From the NCBI RefSeq assembly GCF_003702705.1, contig NZ_QZMN01000011.1, positions 82,592-146,591 on the forward strand: a stretch of 64,000 bases of DNA. The letters run 5' to 3'. Below, piece by piece: positions 53,040 to 61,670 of the stretch (position 1 is the stretch's first letter; each line of letters starts with the position of its first letter). The position numbers and the translations under genes were made by a program. Below the pieces are notes generated by a model. That model saw nothing but the letters and a program-made list of their open reading frames with translations. It was not told the DNA's origin and searched no databases. The stretch comes from Ornithinimicrobium cerasi (GTDB lineage: Bacteria > Actinomycetota > Actinomycetes > Actinomycetales > Dermatophilaceae).

Positions 53040-54843
53040 GCACTCGTCCTCAGCGGTGCCGACGGCTGAGCGGACGGGTCCAGGTTCGGGGGCTTCCGCG
53101 TGCGAGGGTGCTGCAGGGCGGCACCAGGGACTCGAGGACCATCGTGGTCTTGCCCGACCCCGAGACGCCGGTGACCGCGGTCAGCCGGCCGACGGGTACG
53201 TCGGGCTCGAGGGGATGGACGGTATGCAGCGCGCCCGTCGCCAGGTGGATGGTGCCGTGCGCGCGACGTCGGCCGGGGCGGCCGTCGCCCGCACCACGTG
53301 CGGCTCCCGGCCGGTGAGGAAGCCGGCGAGCCTGGAGGCAGGCGCGGCTGCGAGGGCTGCAGGGCTGCCCTTGGCGATGACGGTCCCACCCTCGCTGCCC
53401 GGCCCGGGACCCATCTCGATCAGCCAGTCCGCCTGCCGCAGGACGTGGACGTCGTGGTCGACGAAGACGACGGAGTTGCCGTCGGCGAGCAGGGCCTGCA
53501 TCACGCCCACCAGCCCGTCGACGTTGGCGGGGTGCAGCCCGATGGACGGCTCGTCGAGGACGTAGAGCACGCCGGTCGTGCGGTTGCGGAGGGCGCGGGC
53601 CAGTTGCGCGCGCTGCCGCTCGCCGGTCGACAGCGCGGCGCCGGCGCGGTCGAGCCCGAGGTAGCCGAGGCCGAGCTCGACGAGGCGCCGGGCCATGTCG
53701 ACCAAGGTCTCCACCAGCCCTTCGGCCATCTGGCGCATCTCGGCCGGGAGACCGGCCGGGACACGGTCACCGCTCCAGCGCCCCGGCCAAGGTCAACGCC
53801 GTGACCTCGGCCAGGTCGAGCCCGCCGATGCGCGGCCCCCGTGCGGCGGGGCTGAGCCGGGTCCACCGACAGTCCGGGCAGGTGCCCTCCCGGAGGAACC
53901 GGCTGACCCTGGCCAGCCGCTTCTCGGTGTCGGCCCGCTTGAGCTCCTCGGTCACCGTCAGCCGAGCGTTGCGGAAGGTGAAGTCCAACTCGTGCAGGCC
54001 CTTCCGGCTGGGGACGGTGATGTGCTTCTTCTCCTCCGCCCCGTCGAGCACGATCTCCCGCTTGGCCTCGGTCAGCTCGCTCCACGGCACCTCGGTGCGG
54101 ACCCCCAACTTGCGCGCGATGGCCGGCTGCACGTTGAAGCCGAACATCTGCCACGGCAGGACGTCCCCGTCGTCCAGGCTCTACGTCGGGTCGGGGACGA
54201 GCGTCGCGGCGTCCACCGTGCGCACCACCCCGATGCCCTGGCAGCGGGGGCAGGCTCCGGTCGAGTTGAACGACAGGGCCTCCGCCCCTGGAGGACGCAC
54301 GCGTGCTCCGCATACCGGGCAGGGAAAGGGGTCTCGGCCGCGACGTCGATCGTCGGCGGCACCCGGTGCCCGTTGGGGCACAGGTGGGACGCGAGCCTGG
54401 AGAACATCAGACGCAGCACGTTCAGCAGCTCGGTCGAGGTGCCGAAGGTGGAGCGCACGCCGGGCACGCCGGGTCGCTGCCACAGGGCCGCGGCCGGGAC
54501 GTGCTCGAGGGAGTCCACCGCCGCGCGGGGTGCTTGGGCCATCCGCCGGCGGGTGTAGGTCGAGAGCGCCTCGACGTAGCGCCGGGACCCCTCGGCATAC
54601 AGCACCCCAGCGCCAGCGAGGACTTGCCGAGCCGGAGACCCCCGCGGCCCCGATGAGGGAGCGCAGCGGCACGTCGACGTCGACGTCCCTGAGGTTGTGG
54701 ACCCGGGCGCCCCGCACGCGGACGGCGTCGGAATGCTGGGATTCGGGATGGGGCGCCACGGGTACAGGCTCAGAGTTTTGTGCGTGTCCTCGCACTGTCG
54801 CGACCCGGGGCGGGTGACCCTCGGCAGCGCGGTCAATGCGCAC
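53040..54843 (-). pseudogene. Degraded UvrA-like (excinuclease/antibiotic-resistance type) ABC ATPase
   Basis: Remains of a UvrA-class ABC protein in several frames. Blocks include VRGARVHNLRDVDVDVP, GVLYAEGSRRYVEAL, FGTSTELLNVLRLMFSRL, two CxxC zinc pairs (CPVC, CPRC), LDFTFRNARLTVTEELKR, LSTGERQRAQLARAL, YVLDEPSIGLHP and a final GVSGSGKTT. Lesions: one-base losses in G/C runs near 54605, 54626 and 54322, a TAG stop at 54181-54183, frame changes near 53755 and 53230, and loss of sequence after the second Walker A. Reading frame cannot be restored by one change. Confidence 0.85.
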
Positions 54844-54865
54844 CCGGACGTGGGTGCGGAGCCGC

Positions 54866-55378
54866 TCAGCCGACCTCGGACCTGCTGACGGCTGCTGCCA
54901 GCCGCTCCAGGGTCGCGGCCATGGCTCGCTCCATACGGTCTGGGTATCCCGGCAGCTCGACCGTGAGCCGGGGCAGCAGCGCCCGGGACCAGTCGTAGGT
55001 CTGAGTGACCAGCGTGGAGCGTCCGCCTTCCGTCGGCTCGAGCTCGAAGCGCCAACGCTGTCCGCCGACCACCCGCACCCCGGCGACCTCGCCGGTCGTC
55101 TCCCAGGCGATCAGCCGGTCCGGCCGGTACTCGACGACGCGGTTCACCGACCGGTAGCTCACCCCACGCTGACACATCGCCATGGTGAAGCGGCTGCCCA
55201 GCACAAGACGTTCGGGCCCGTGCGGCCGGCCCTGCAGCATGCCCGAGCCGTCGAGCTCGTCGTGGCGGCCGACATCCGTGAGCAGCGAGAACACCGCTCC
55301 GGGCGGTGCGTGCACCACCCGCTGACGCGTGCGTCGGCGCGCCGGCCGGTCCCGCCCGTCGGTGAGAGCTGCGTGCAT
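54866..55378 (-). CDS. SRPBCC-family (START-like) protein
   Basis: A 170-residue protein of the polyketide cyclase/START-like fold (RQRVVHAPPGAVFSLLTDVG, then WRFELEPTEGGRSTLVTQTYDW). Such domains bind hydrophobic ligands, sometimes as cyclases or dehydratases. ATG 55378 is chosen because it lies before the divergent gene and starts the family fold. It stands divergent from a second SRPBCC gene across a 16-bp palindrome. Confidence 0.85.
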   Translation of the reverse strand: MHAALTDGRDRPARRRTRQRVVHAPPGAVFSLLTDVGRHDELDGSGMLQGRPHGPERLVLGSRFTMAMCQRGVSYRSVNRVVEYRPDRLIAWETTGEVAGVRVVGGQRWRFELEPTEGGRSTLVTQTYDWSRALLPRLTVELPGYPDRMERAMAATLERLAAAVSRSEVG

Positions 55379-55435
55379 GACCTGACCTCCGTGTGCGTCG
55401 GAGCCGCCGCGGTGTGGCGCGCCCGGAAACATGAG

Positions 55436-55451
55436 TGTACCATCTGGTACA
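55436..55451. promoter_or_regulatory. 16-bp perfect palindrome, candidate TetR operator
   Basis: TGTACCA-TC-TGGTACA is a perfect inverted repeat with a 2-base centre. It ends on the first base of the downstream ATG (55451) and lies 57 bp from the divergent SRPBCC start. A repressor bound here would block both genes. The TetR gene at 55903 is the obvious candidate. Confidence 0.65.
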
Positions 55452-55906
55452 TGATTGTGGTGAGCAGAGGACGGTCGACCGCAGCGCCCGAGCAGGTGTG
55501 GGCGGTGCTCTCCGATGTGGACGCTTGGCCCCGGTGGGTCCCGACGGTGACGAGCGTCGCGCGCGCGTCCGGTCCGGACGGCACACCTACTAATCCGGCG
55601 ACGGCACCTGGGGTGGGCAGCGTCTTCGAGGTCGTGCAGTCCCGGCTGGGGCGGGCCCGCTGGGTCGTGACCGAGTGGGAGGTCGGACGCTCGTTCACCT
55701 GGGTCTCCTGGCGACCGGGCGTGCGGAGCACTGCCACCCACCGGCTACGCGCCGAGCAGGGCGGGACCGGCATCGAGCTGGGCATCTCGTGGTCGGGGCA
55801 AGGCGCGCGGGTGGTCCGGGCACTCGTCGGGCGGCTGACGCAGCGGTACACCGAACTGGAGCTGGGCGCGCTCGTCGCCACGGCCGAGGGCCGGTCCGAC
55901 GGATGA
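55451..55906 (+). CDS. SRPBCC-family protein, paralogue of the gene at 63207
   Basis: A 151-residue START-like protein. Shared blocks with the 63207 gene: GRSTAAP, WAVLSDVDAWPRWVPTVTSV, LGRARWVVTEWEVGRSFTWV, GRLTQRYTELELGALVA. No clear ribosome binding site precedes ATG 55451, so it may be a leaderless transcript. Its stop overlaps the TetR start by 4 bp (ATGA). The ligand is unknown. Confidence 0.85.
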   Translation: MIVVSRGRSTAAPEQVWAVLSDVDAWPRWVPTVTSVARASGPDGTPTNPATAPGVGSVFEVVQSRLGRARWVVTEWEVGRSFTWVSWRPGVRSTATHRLRAEQGGTGIELGISWSGQGARVVRALVGRLTQRYTELELGALVATAEGRSDG

Positions 55907-56460
55907 GCGCCCGGCAGGACCTGCTCGACCGGGTGCTGACCTGGTTCGTCGAGAACGGGGTCGGTGACACGAGCCTGCGGACCCTCGCCGCCGGCTTGGG
56001 GACCAGCCACCGGATGCTGATCTACCACTTCGGGTCTCGGGACCGTCTCCTCGGCGCGGTGGTCGAGCAGGTGGAGCGCCACGAGCGCGCAGTCCTGGAG
56101 CAGCTCCTGGAGGAGCAGGACGACCCCGCGGCGGCGGCGATGGCCTTCTGGGGTCACGTCGCCGACACGGCCGGCACCTTCGCACCCCTGTTCTTCGAGC
56201 TGTCCGGGCAGGCCATGCAGGGTAAGGAGTGGGCCGCGCCGCTGCGGGAGTGGCTCGTCGAGGGCTGGATCGAGGCCCTGGGCGAGCTTTACCGGAGGGC
56301 GGGACTGAAGGGGGATGCCGCCGAGCGCACCGCCCGGTTGACCTTGGCGATGGCGCGCGGCGTGCTGTTCGACCTGGCGCTCACTGGCGACCGGGCGACC
56401 GCGGACGCGGCCGTGGCCAACTTCACCGCGCTCCTGACCGGTGCGGAAGGGAGTGGATGA
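55903..56460 (+). CDS. TetR-family transcriptional regulator
   Basis: A 185-residue regulator with HTH residues of about 10-50 (FVENGVGDTSLRTLAAGLG then HRMLIYHFGSRDRLLG) and a helical ligand domain. Overlaps of 4 bp with both neighbours make a translationally coupled SRPBCC-TetR-monooxygenase unit. It is likely to repress that unit through the palindrome at 55436-55451. A decayed copy of its start follows the paralogous SRPBCC gene at 63656. Confidence 0.9.
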   Translation: MSARQDLLDRVLTWFVENGVGDTSLRTLAAGLGTSHRMLIYHFGSRDRLLGAVVEQVERHERAVLEQLLEEQDDPAAAAMAFWGHVADTAGTFAPLFFELSGQAMQGKEWAAPLREWLVEGWIEALGELYRRAGLKGDAAERTARLTLAMARGVLFDLALTGDRATADAAVANFTALLTGAEGSG

Positions 56461-57776
56461 GGATGAGAGCGCTGATCTGCGGAGCCGGTATCGCTGGGCT
56501 GGCACTGGCTCAGCGGCTGACCGCCTCCGGGTGGGAGGTCACGGTGGTCGAGCGAGCGCCGGGCCCCCGGGAGCAGGGGTACATGATGGACTTCTTCGGT
56601 CTGGGTTACGACGCGGCCGAGGCGATGGGCCTGCTGCCGCGGCTGCGCGAGCTCGGTTACCGGCTCGACGACGTCAGCTACGTCGACTCCTCCGGACGGC
56701 GCAGGGCGAGCCTGGACTACGACCGCTTCGCCCGGCTGGTCGATGGGCGGCTGCTGAGCATCATGCGTCCTGATCTGGAACTGGCGCTGCGCGAGCAGGT
56801 CGAGGGCGACGTCGTGCTGCACTACGGGCGCACGCTCGCCAGCGTGGTGGCCGTGCCGGACGGCGTGCGGGCGGTGCTGACCGACGGCACCGTGCTGGAG
56901 GCCGACCTGCTGGTCGGCGCCGACGGCATCCACTCCCATGTCCGGGCGATGATCTTCGGGCCGGAGTCCCGCTTCATCCGCTACCTGGGCCTGCACACCG
57001 CGGCATACATCTTCGACGACTCCCACGTCCGGCGGCAGCTCGGCAACCGGTTCTCCCTCACCGACACGGCGGACCGACAGATGGGGCTGTACGCGTTGCG
57101 GGACGGACGGGTCGCCGCGTTCGCCGTGCACCACGACTCCGACCCAGCGATCCCGGACGACACCCGCGCCGCCGTCCGGGGCACGTACTCGACGCTGGGC
57201 TGGGTTGTCCCGCGGGCGCTGGAGAGCTGCCCGCCGGCGTCCGAGCTCTACTACGACGTGGTCGCGCAGGTGGAGGTGCCGCAATGGCACCGCGGCAGAG
57301 TTGTCCTGCTGGGCGACGCCTGCCAGGCCGTCTCGCTGCTCGCCGGTCAGGGTGCCTCCCTTGCCGTCGCCGGCGCGTACGTGCTGGGCCAGCAGCTGGC
57401 GGCCGGGGGCCCAGTGGAAGACGCCCTGGCGCGCTACCAGCAGGCCTGGAAACCTATCGTCGAGGCCAAGCAGGAGGTCGGCCGGCGCGGCGCGAAGTGG
57501 TTCCTGCCGTCGTCACGGGCGCGGTTGTGGCTGCGGCGCGCCTCGCTGAAGCTGAGCGCTCTCCCCGGCTGGGACAGGGTCGCCGGCACGGGTCTGGTGG
57601 GCAAGACGCACCTGTCCCTGACAGACCTCGGTGCCGATGCGCCGCGGCTCACCTCGATGCAGTCTCCTACGTCGGCCGAGCCGTCGGAGACGACGGTGCC
57701 CAGGACGGGCGCGACGACTTCGGGAACACCTGGGAAGTTGGTGTGCCGTGCGGATTCTGCTGCTGACCGCGGGTAG
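56457..57776 (+). CDS. FAD-dependent monooxygenase (PHBH fold)
   Basis: A 439-residue flavoprotein hydroxylase of the p-hydroxybenzoate hydroxylase fold. The dinucleotide motif is GAGIAG near 9-14, DG near LLVGADGIHSH, and the GD motif in VLLGDACQAVS. Family members hydroxylate aromatic or polyketide substrates or inactivate antibiotics. Start ATG 56457 overlaps the TetR stop by 4 bp; ATG 56463 is an alternative. The glycosyltransferase starts 29 bp inside its end, in another frame. The last 40 residues are Thr/Ser-rich and unlike the fold. Confidence 0.88.
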   Translation: MRMRALICGAGIAGLALAQRLTASGWEVTVVERAPGPREQGYMMDFFGLGYDAAEAMGLLPRLRELGYRLDDVSYVDSSGRRRASLDYDRFARLVDGRLLSIMRPDLELALREQVEGDVVLHYGRTLASVVAVPDGVRAVLTDGTVLEADLLVGADGIHSHVRAMIFGPESRFIRYLGLHTAAYIFDDSHVRRQLGNRFSLTDTADRQMGLYALRDGRVAAFAVHHDSDPAIPDDTRAAVRGTYSTLGWVVPRALESCPPASELYYDVVAQVEVPQWHRGRVVLLGDACQAVSLLAGQGASLAVAGAYVLGQQLAAGGPVEDALARYQQAWKPIVEAKQEVGRRGAKWFLPSSRARLWLRRASLKLSALPGWDRVAGTGLVGKTHLSLTDLGADAPRLTSMQSPTSAEPSETTVPRTGATTSGTPGKLVCRADSAADRG

Positions 57777-58983
57777 TCGCGGGGACGTCGAACCGTTCGT
57801 GGCGCTGGGCCAGCAGGCCCTCGACCGCGGGCACGAGGTGTGCCTGGGTGTCACCCGGGAGTTCGTGGACCCGATACGGGCCGCCGGCCTTGACGTCGCC
57901 ACCCTCGAGGGCGACTTCGCCGACCTGGTGGCCCAGCAGGGGGTGTCGGCCTGGGCGGCGCTGCGCTCCTACCGCACGGTGGTAACACCGATGATGGCCG
58001 CCGTCCTGCGCTCAGCCGCCGAAGCAGCCCTCGCCTTCCGCCCTGACGTTGTCGTGCACCATCCGAAGGTGATATCCGCCCCGGTGGCTGCCGCGCGGCT
58101 GGGCGTGCCGCACGTGCTGGTCGAGCTCGTGCCAACCTTGACTCCGACCCGCGCCTTCCCCGCGGCCGGAGTCACCACGGTGAACCTGGGGCCGCTCAAC
58201 CCCCTGACGTGCCGGGCCACCGCTGCCACCTCGGGCATGTTCGCCGCCACCTTGCGCTCCATCCGCAGCGACCTGGACCTACCGGTCCGCGGCCCGCTAC
58301 CTCCACCTGGGCTCACCCTTGTCCCCGTCAGCACCGCGCTGCTCGAGCGACCCGCGGACTGGCCGCAGACCACTCAGATCACCGGCGCCTGGCATCGCGC
58401 CGGGGTGGACCCCTGCGCAGCGGGCGGGCTCGATGCCGAGGTCGAGGCATTCCTCGACGCAGGGGAGGTCGTCTACGCCGGCTTCGGCTCGATGGCCGCC
58501 GGGGACCCCGCAGCGCGCGCCCACGCGATCGTCGGGGCTACGCGCGCCACCGGCCGACGCGTCCTTCTCGTCACCGGATGGGGCGGGCTGGCAGTCCCCG
58601 AGGACCTCGCGACCGGTAATGACGTCCTCGTCCGCCGAGACCTGCCGCACGCCGCGGTCCTGCCTCGCTGCGCCGTCGCGGTGCACCACGCCGGCGCCGG
58701 CACCACCCACGCGGCCGTCCGCGCGGGCACAGTGTCGATCCCCGTGCCTTTCCTGGCTGATCAACCATTCTGGGCCGCGCTGCTGCACCGGCGCGGCCTC
58801 GGTACAGCCCCGCTGCCCGCACGGCACCTCACCACCGCAGCGCTCACCAAGGCGCTGCAGTCCTTACCCACTCCCGCCGCCGCAGCACGTGCCGCACAGA
58901 CTATGACCCCGCGAGGACGGTTGCGGGCGTGCTGTCCGGCTCATCGAGCACGTCGTACACGCACGGTAACACCGGCCCATTGA
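57748..58983 (+). CDS. GT1-family glycosyltransferase (UGT-like), frame-disturbed tail
   Basis: A 411-residue two-domain GT-B enzyme. The N-terminal motif is RILLLTAGSRGDVEPFVALG. The C-terminal sugar-nucleotide-binding region includes VYAGFGSMAAGDP and VAVHHAGAGTTHAAVRAG. It resembles macrolide- and sterol-type glycosyltransferases. From about residue 385 the frame loses homology; in another frame the expected end, EDGCGRAVRLIEHVVHAR, appears, so a one-base loss near 58910 has replaced the last 25 residues. GTG 57748 starts the conserved strand. It overlaps the monooxygenase gene. Confidence 0.85.
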   Translation: MRILLLTAGSRGDVEPFVALGQQALDRGHEVCLGVTREFVDPIRAAGLDVATLEGDFADLVAQQGVSAWAALRSYRTVVTPMMAAVLRSAAEAALAFRPDVVVHHPKVISAPVAAARLGVPHVLVELVPTLTPTRAFPAAGVTTVNLGPLNPLTCRATAATSGMFAATLRSIRSDLDLPVRGPLPPPGLTLVPVSTALLERPADWPQTTQITGAWHRAGVDPCAAGGLDAEVEAFLDAGEVVYAGFGSMAAGDPAARAHAIVGATRATGRRVLLVTGWGGLAVPEDLATGNDVLVRRDLPHAAVLPRCAVAVHHAGAGTTHAAVRAGTVSIPVPFLADQPFWAALLHRRGLGTAPLPARHLTTAALTKALQSLPTPAAAARAAQTMTPRGRLRACCPAHRARRTRTVTPAH

Positions 58984-59009
58984 CACGCTAACATACGGCA
59001 CCGTATGGT
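58980..59009 (+). promoter_or_regulatory. Promoter of the NAD-binding protein/TetR operon
   Basis: TTGACA (58980-58985, overlapping the glycosyltransferase stop) and TATGGT (59004-59009) are 18 bases apart. The first palindromic operator covers the space between them, so a repressor would exclude RNA polymerase. Confidence 0.6.
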
Positions 59010-59032
59010 AAAATCCATACGCAACCGTATGG
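58992..59032. promoter_or_regulatory. Two palindromic TetR-type operators
   Basis: CATACGG-CA-CCGTATG (58992-59007) and CCATACG-CAAC-CGTATGG (59015-59032) are inverted repeats with the same CATACG half-site. They overlap the promoter and the likely transcript start. The TetR gene at 59976, in the operon that follows, is the natural ligand. Confidence 0.7.
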
Positions 59033-59077
59033 AGCCTCTCCCAGGGGGCGAGCCAGACCGAGAGAAAGCTGAAAGTC

Positions 59078-59191
59078 ATGGCGTTGACCATCGACAGCCA
59101 GACTGCCGCCCCGGTGGGGACCATGCCGACGCCTTCGAGGGCCGGTCGTCCTCTCACTGAACCGAGGACCGTGGGAGCAGGGGCGCCGTGA
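59078..59191 (+). CDS. Possible 37-residue leader peptide
   Basis: A short frame, ATG 59078 to TGA 59189-59191, encodes MALTIDSQTAAPVG and a Pro/Arg-rich tail. Its stop overlaps the GTG start of the next gene by 4 bp (GTGA), as would suit coupled translation. It lies inside the operator-controlled transcript. No family is recognised and it may be chance; the plain purine-rich stretch AGAGAAAG before it is only a weak ribosome site. Confidence 0.35.
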   Translation: MALTIDSQTAAPVGTMPTPSRAGRPLTEPRTVGAGAP

Positions 59192-59979
59192 CCATCCTGG
59201 TCACCGGTGGCACCGGGGTGCTGGGACGCTGCGTCGTCGGCAGGCTCGTCGCTGCCGGGCACCGGGTCCGGGTCCTGAGCCGAGACCCGTCCCGCTCGTC
59301 GACCGTCCACGACGTAGACCTGTGCGCCGGTGACCTCCGAGAGTTAGCCAGCCTTCGGCCCGCCCTGTCGGAGGTCGACGTCGTGGTGCACTGCGCCTCC
59401 GACGCCCGGTCGCCGGAGGCGGTCGACGTCGCTGGGACGTCGAACCTCGTCGCGGCCCTGCGAGGTCTCGACGTCGGCCACCTGGTGTACGTCTCGATCG
59501 TCGGCGTGGACCGGATTCCGATCAGGTACTACCGCGCGAAGCGGGACGTCGAGGCGATCATCGAGAACCAGGGCGTGCCGTGCACGATCCAGCGGGCCAC
59601 CCAGTTCCACCCCTTCGTGGCCGAGATGCTGGCCAGGTCGGCGCGCAGGCCGTTCATCGCCTGTCCGACAGGCTTGCGCTTCCAGCCGATCGCGGTCGAA
59701 CAGGTGGCGAACCGGGTGGCGCAGCACGTGGAGGCCGGCGCGGCCGGGAAGGCGGCCGACCTCGGCGGGCCGGAGGTCCTGACGCTTCACCACCTCGCCT
59801 CCACCTGGCTGTCAGCCGCCGGTCGGCGACCTCGCCCCCTCCTGCCGGTGCCGTTCCCCGGAGCTGTGGGGCGGGCGTTCAAGGACGGTGCGAACCTCTG
59901 CCCGGAGCAGTCGTCACGCGGACTCACCTGGACCCAGTACCTTGAGGCCAGCCACAGCCCAGAGGGGGCGGTCAGATGA
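59188..59979 (+). CDS. NAD(P)-binding protein, NmrA/atypical SDR
   Basis: A 263-residue Rossmann protein. The Gly motif TGGTGVLG is at 6-13; VLSRDPSR suggests NADP; the YxxxK-like element is YYRAKRDVEAII. It resembles NmrA/NDUFA9-type sensors or reductases. The GTG start is preceded by GGAGCAGGGG. It is first in an operon with the TetR gene, whose ATG overlaps its stop by 4 bp. Confidence 0.9.
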   Translation: MTILVTGGTGVLGRCVVGRLVAAGHRVRVLSRDPSRSSTVHDVDLCAGDLRELASLRPALSEVDVVVHCASDARSPEAVDVAGTSNLVAALRGLDVGHLVYVSIVGVDRIPIRYYRAKRDVEAIIENQGVPCTIQRATQFHPFVAEMLARSARRPFIACPTGLRFQPIAVEQVANRVAQHVEAGAAGKAADLGGPEVLTLHHLASTWLSAAGRRPRPLLPVPFPGAVGRAFKDGANLCPEQSSRGLTWTQYLEASHSPEGAVR

Positions 59980-60572
59980 CCACCGCCGGTTCGGCACGCA
60001 GGCTGAGCCGGGACGACTGGCTCGACGCGGCGATGACCGCAATGGCCCACGGGGGCGTACGCGGGATCCGGGTCGAACCACTGGCCAAGGCCATGAGGAC
60101 CAGCAAGGGCAGCTTCTACTGGCACTTCCGTGACCGTGCCGACCTGGTCCGGGCGACCCTCGAGCGGTGGGAGCAGCTGGAGACCGACCGCGTGATCGAG
60201 GTCGTGGAGTCCACCACCCATCCTCGTGAGCGGTTGCGACGGCTGCTTGCCATCGCGCACCGGCAGGATCCGGAACGGCCAGACCCCAGCGTGGCGCTGA
60301 CCGGCGACCACGACGACCCGGTCCGGGTGGTGCTGGAACGCGTCACTGCCCGCAGGATCGGCTTCGTCGCCGAGCAGCTCATGGCGCTGGGCATCGCACC
60401 TGAGGAGGCCGCACGGCGAGCGACCCTCGCCTACACCAGCTACCTCGGCTACGCCGCGCTCGTCCGCAGCGCCCCTGGCGTCCTGCCCGCAGACCAAGCC
60501 GTCCGGCGCTACATCGAGACGGTCCTGACCGTCCTCGTGTCCACAACCACGGAGCACCGCCGCGATGGCTGA
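59976..60572 (+). CDS. TetR-family transcriptional regulator
   Basis: A 198-residue regulator. The HTH lies at about 12-55 (DDWLDAAMTAMAHGGVRGIRV, then KAMRTSKGSFYWHFRDRADLV). The ligand-binding half is helical and Arg-rich. Coupled to the NAD-binding protein gene, it most likely autoregulates through the paired operators at 58992-59032. Confidence 0.92.
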   Translation: MTTAGSARRLSRDDWLDAAMTAMAHGGVRGIRVEPLAKAMRTSKGSFYWHFRDRADLVRATLERWEQLETDRVIEVVESTTHPRERLRRLLAIAHRQDPERPDPSVALTGDHDDPVRVVLERVTARRIGFVAEQLMALGIAPEEAARRATLAYTSYLGYAALVRSAPGVLPADQAVRRYIETVLTVLVSTTTEHRRDG

Positions 60573-60629
60573 CCCTATGAAGGTCGAGCGCCTAAGCCAA
60601 GGTACGGCGCCTGAGCGAATGGAAGACCG

Positions 60630-61598
60630 ATGAACGAGGACCGGGAGCTTCACGTGGTGATCGGTGCCAGTGGCGGCACGGGGCGTGCGCTGGTCCGCGA
60701 GCTCCACGGGCGGGGTCGGCGGGTGCGCGCGGTCAACCGCAGCGGTCGGGCCGACGTACCGCCGGGGGTCGAGGTCGCGGCCGGTGACGCACGGGACGCG
60801 CACCGGATGCGCGAGGTGTGCCGGGGGGCGGCGGTGGTCTACAACGCGGTCAATCCGCCGTTCCCGGACTGGCTCCAGGCGTTTCCCGCCGCCGTTGACG
60901 GAGTGCTGGCCGGAGCCGGCTCCAGCGGAGCCCGCATGGTCTTCGTCGACGACACCTGGATGTACGGCCGCACGACCGGCCCGATGACCGAGGACCTGCC
61001 GTACCGTCCCGTCAGCAACAAAGGTGTCCTGCGCGCATGGCTGGCCGAGCGGGTGCTCGCCGCCCACGAGAGCGGTCGTGTCCGGACAGTCATCGGTCGA
61101 GCCCCCGAGCTCTACGGGCCGGCCGTGGAGTCGCTCCTGGGCAGCAACATCTTCGGCCCGGCCGCCAGAGGAGGCCTGGCCCTGTGGGCCGGCGAGCTGG
61201 ACCAGCCCCTGACCCCGATGTTCATCGATGACTTCGCCCACGGACTGGCCGAGCTCGGCGAGCGGGAAGAGGCGCTCGGCGAGGTGTGGCACCTCCCGAC
61301 CCCCGCGCCGACCACCGCCAGGCACCTGCTCGACCTGGCCGCCACCCGGTCGCAGCGGCGGATGCGCGTCCTGAGGGTCCGCGAGCCCGCTGTTCGCGCC
61401 CTGGGCGTCGTATGGCCGGTCGCGCGGGAAGGTGCCGAGATGCTTTACCAGTTCCGCCAGCCCCACACCATCGACTCCAGCAAGTACCGCGCCGCCTTCG
61501 GCCCAGGACGTGTCACGCCGTACGAGCAGGGAGTCGACCGCACCCTGGCCTGGTACCGGGCCACACCGAAGCGACCCATCACCGCCCTCGGACGCTGA
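60630..61598 (+). CDS. NAD-dependent epimerase/dehydratase-like protein
   Basis: A 322-residue extended-SDR-type Rossmann protein. The motif is VIGASGGTGRALV (about 9-21), then VNRSGRADV. FVDDTWMYGRT carries a Tyr, and LPTPAPTTARHLLDLAA is typical of the substrate half. It may reduce or epimerise a small molecule. It has its own start 57 bp after the TetR gene and is probably in the same transcript. Confidence 0.9.
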   Translation: MNEDRELHVVIGASGGTGRALVRELHGRGRRVRAVNRSGRADVPPGVEVAAGDARDAHRMREVCRGAAVVYNAVNPPFPDWLQAFPAAVDGVLAGAGSSGARMVFVDDTWMYGRTTGPMTEDLPYRPVSNKGVLRAWLAERVLAAHESGRVRTVIGRAPELYGPAVESLLGSNIFGPAARGGLALWAGELDQPLTPMFIDDFAHGLAELGEREEALGEVWHLPTPAPTTARHLLDLAATRSQRRMRVLRVREPAVRALGVVWPVAREGAEMLYQFRQPHTIDSSKYRAAFGPGRVTPYEQGVDRTLAWYRATPKRPITALGR

Positions 61599-61670
61599 CA
61601 CTTCATGTCCGCCGCCTGGCTGAGGTCCCGACACCGTCGATCCCACGCACCTTCTCGACAGGAGCAGACC

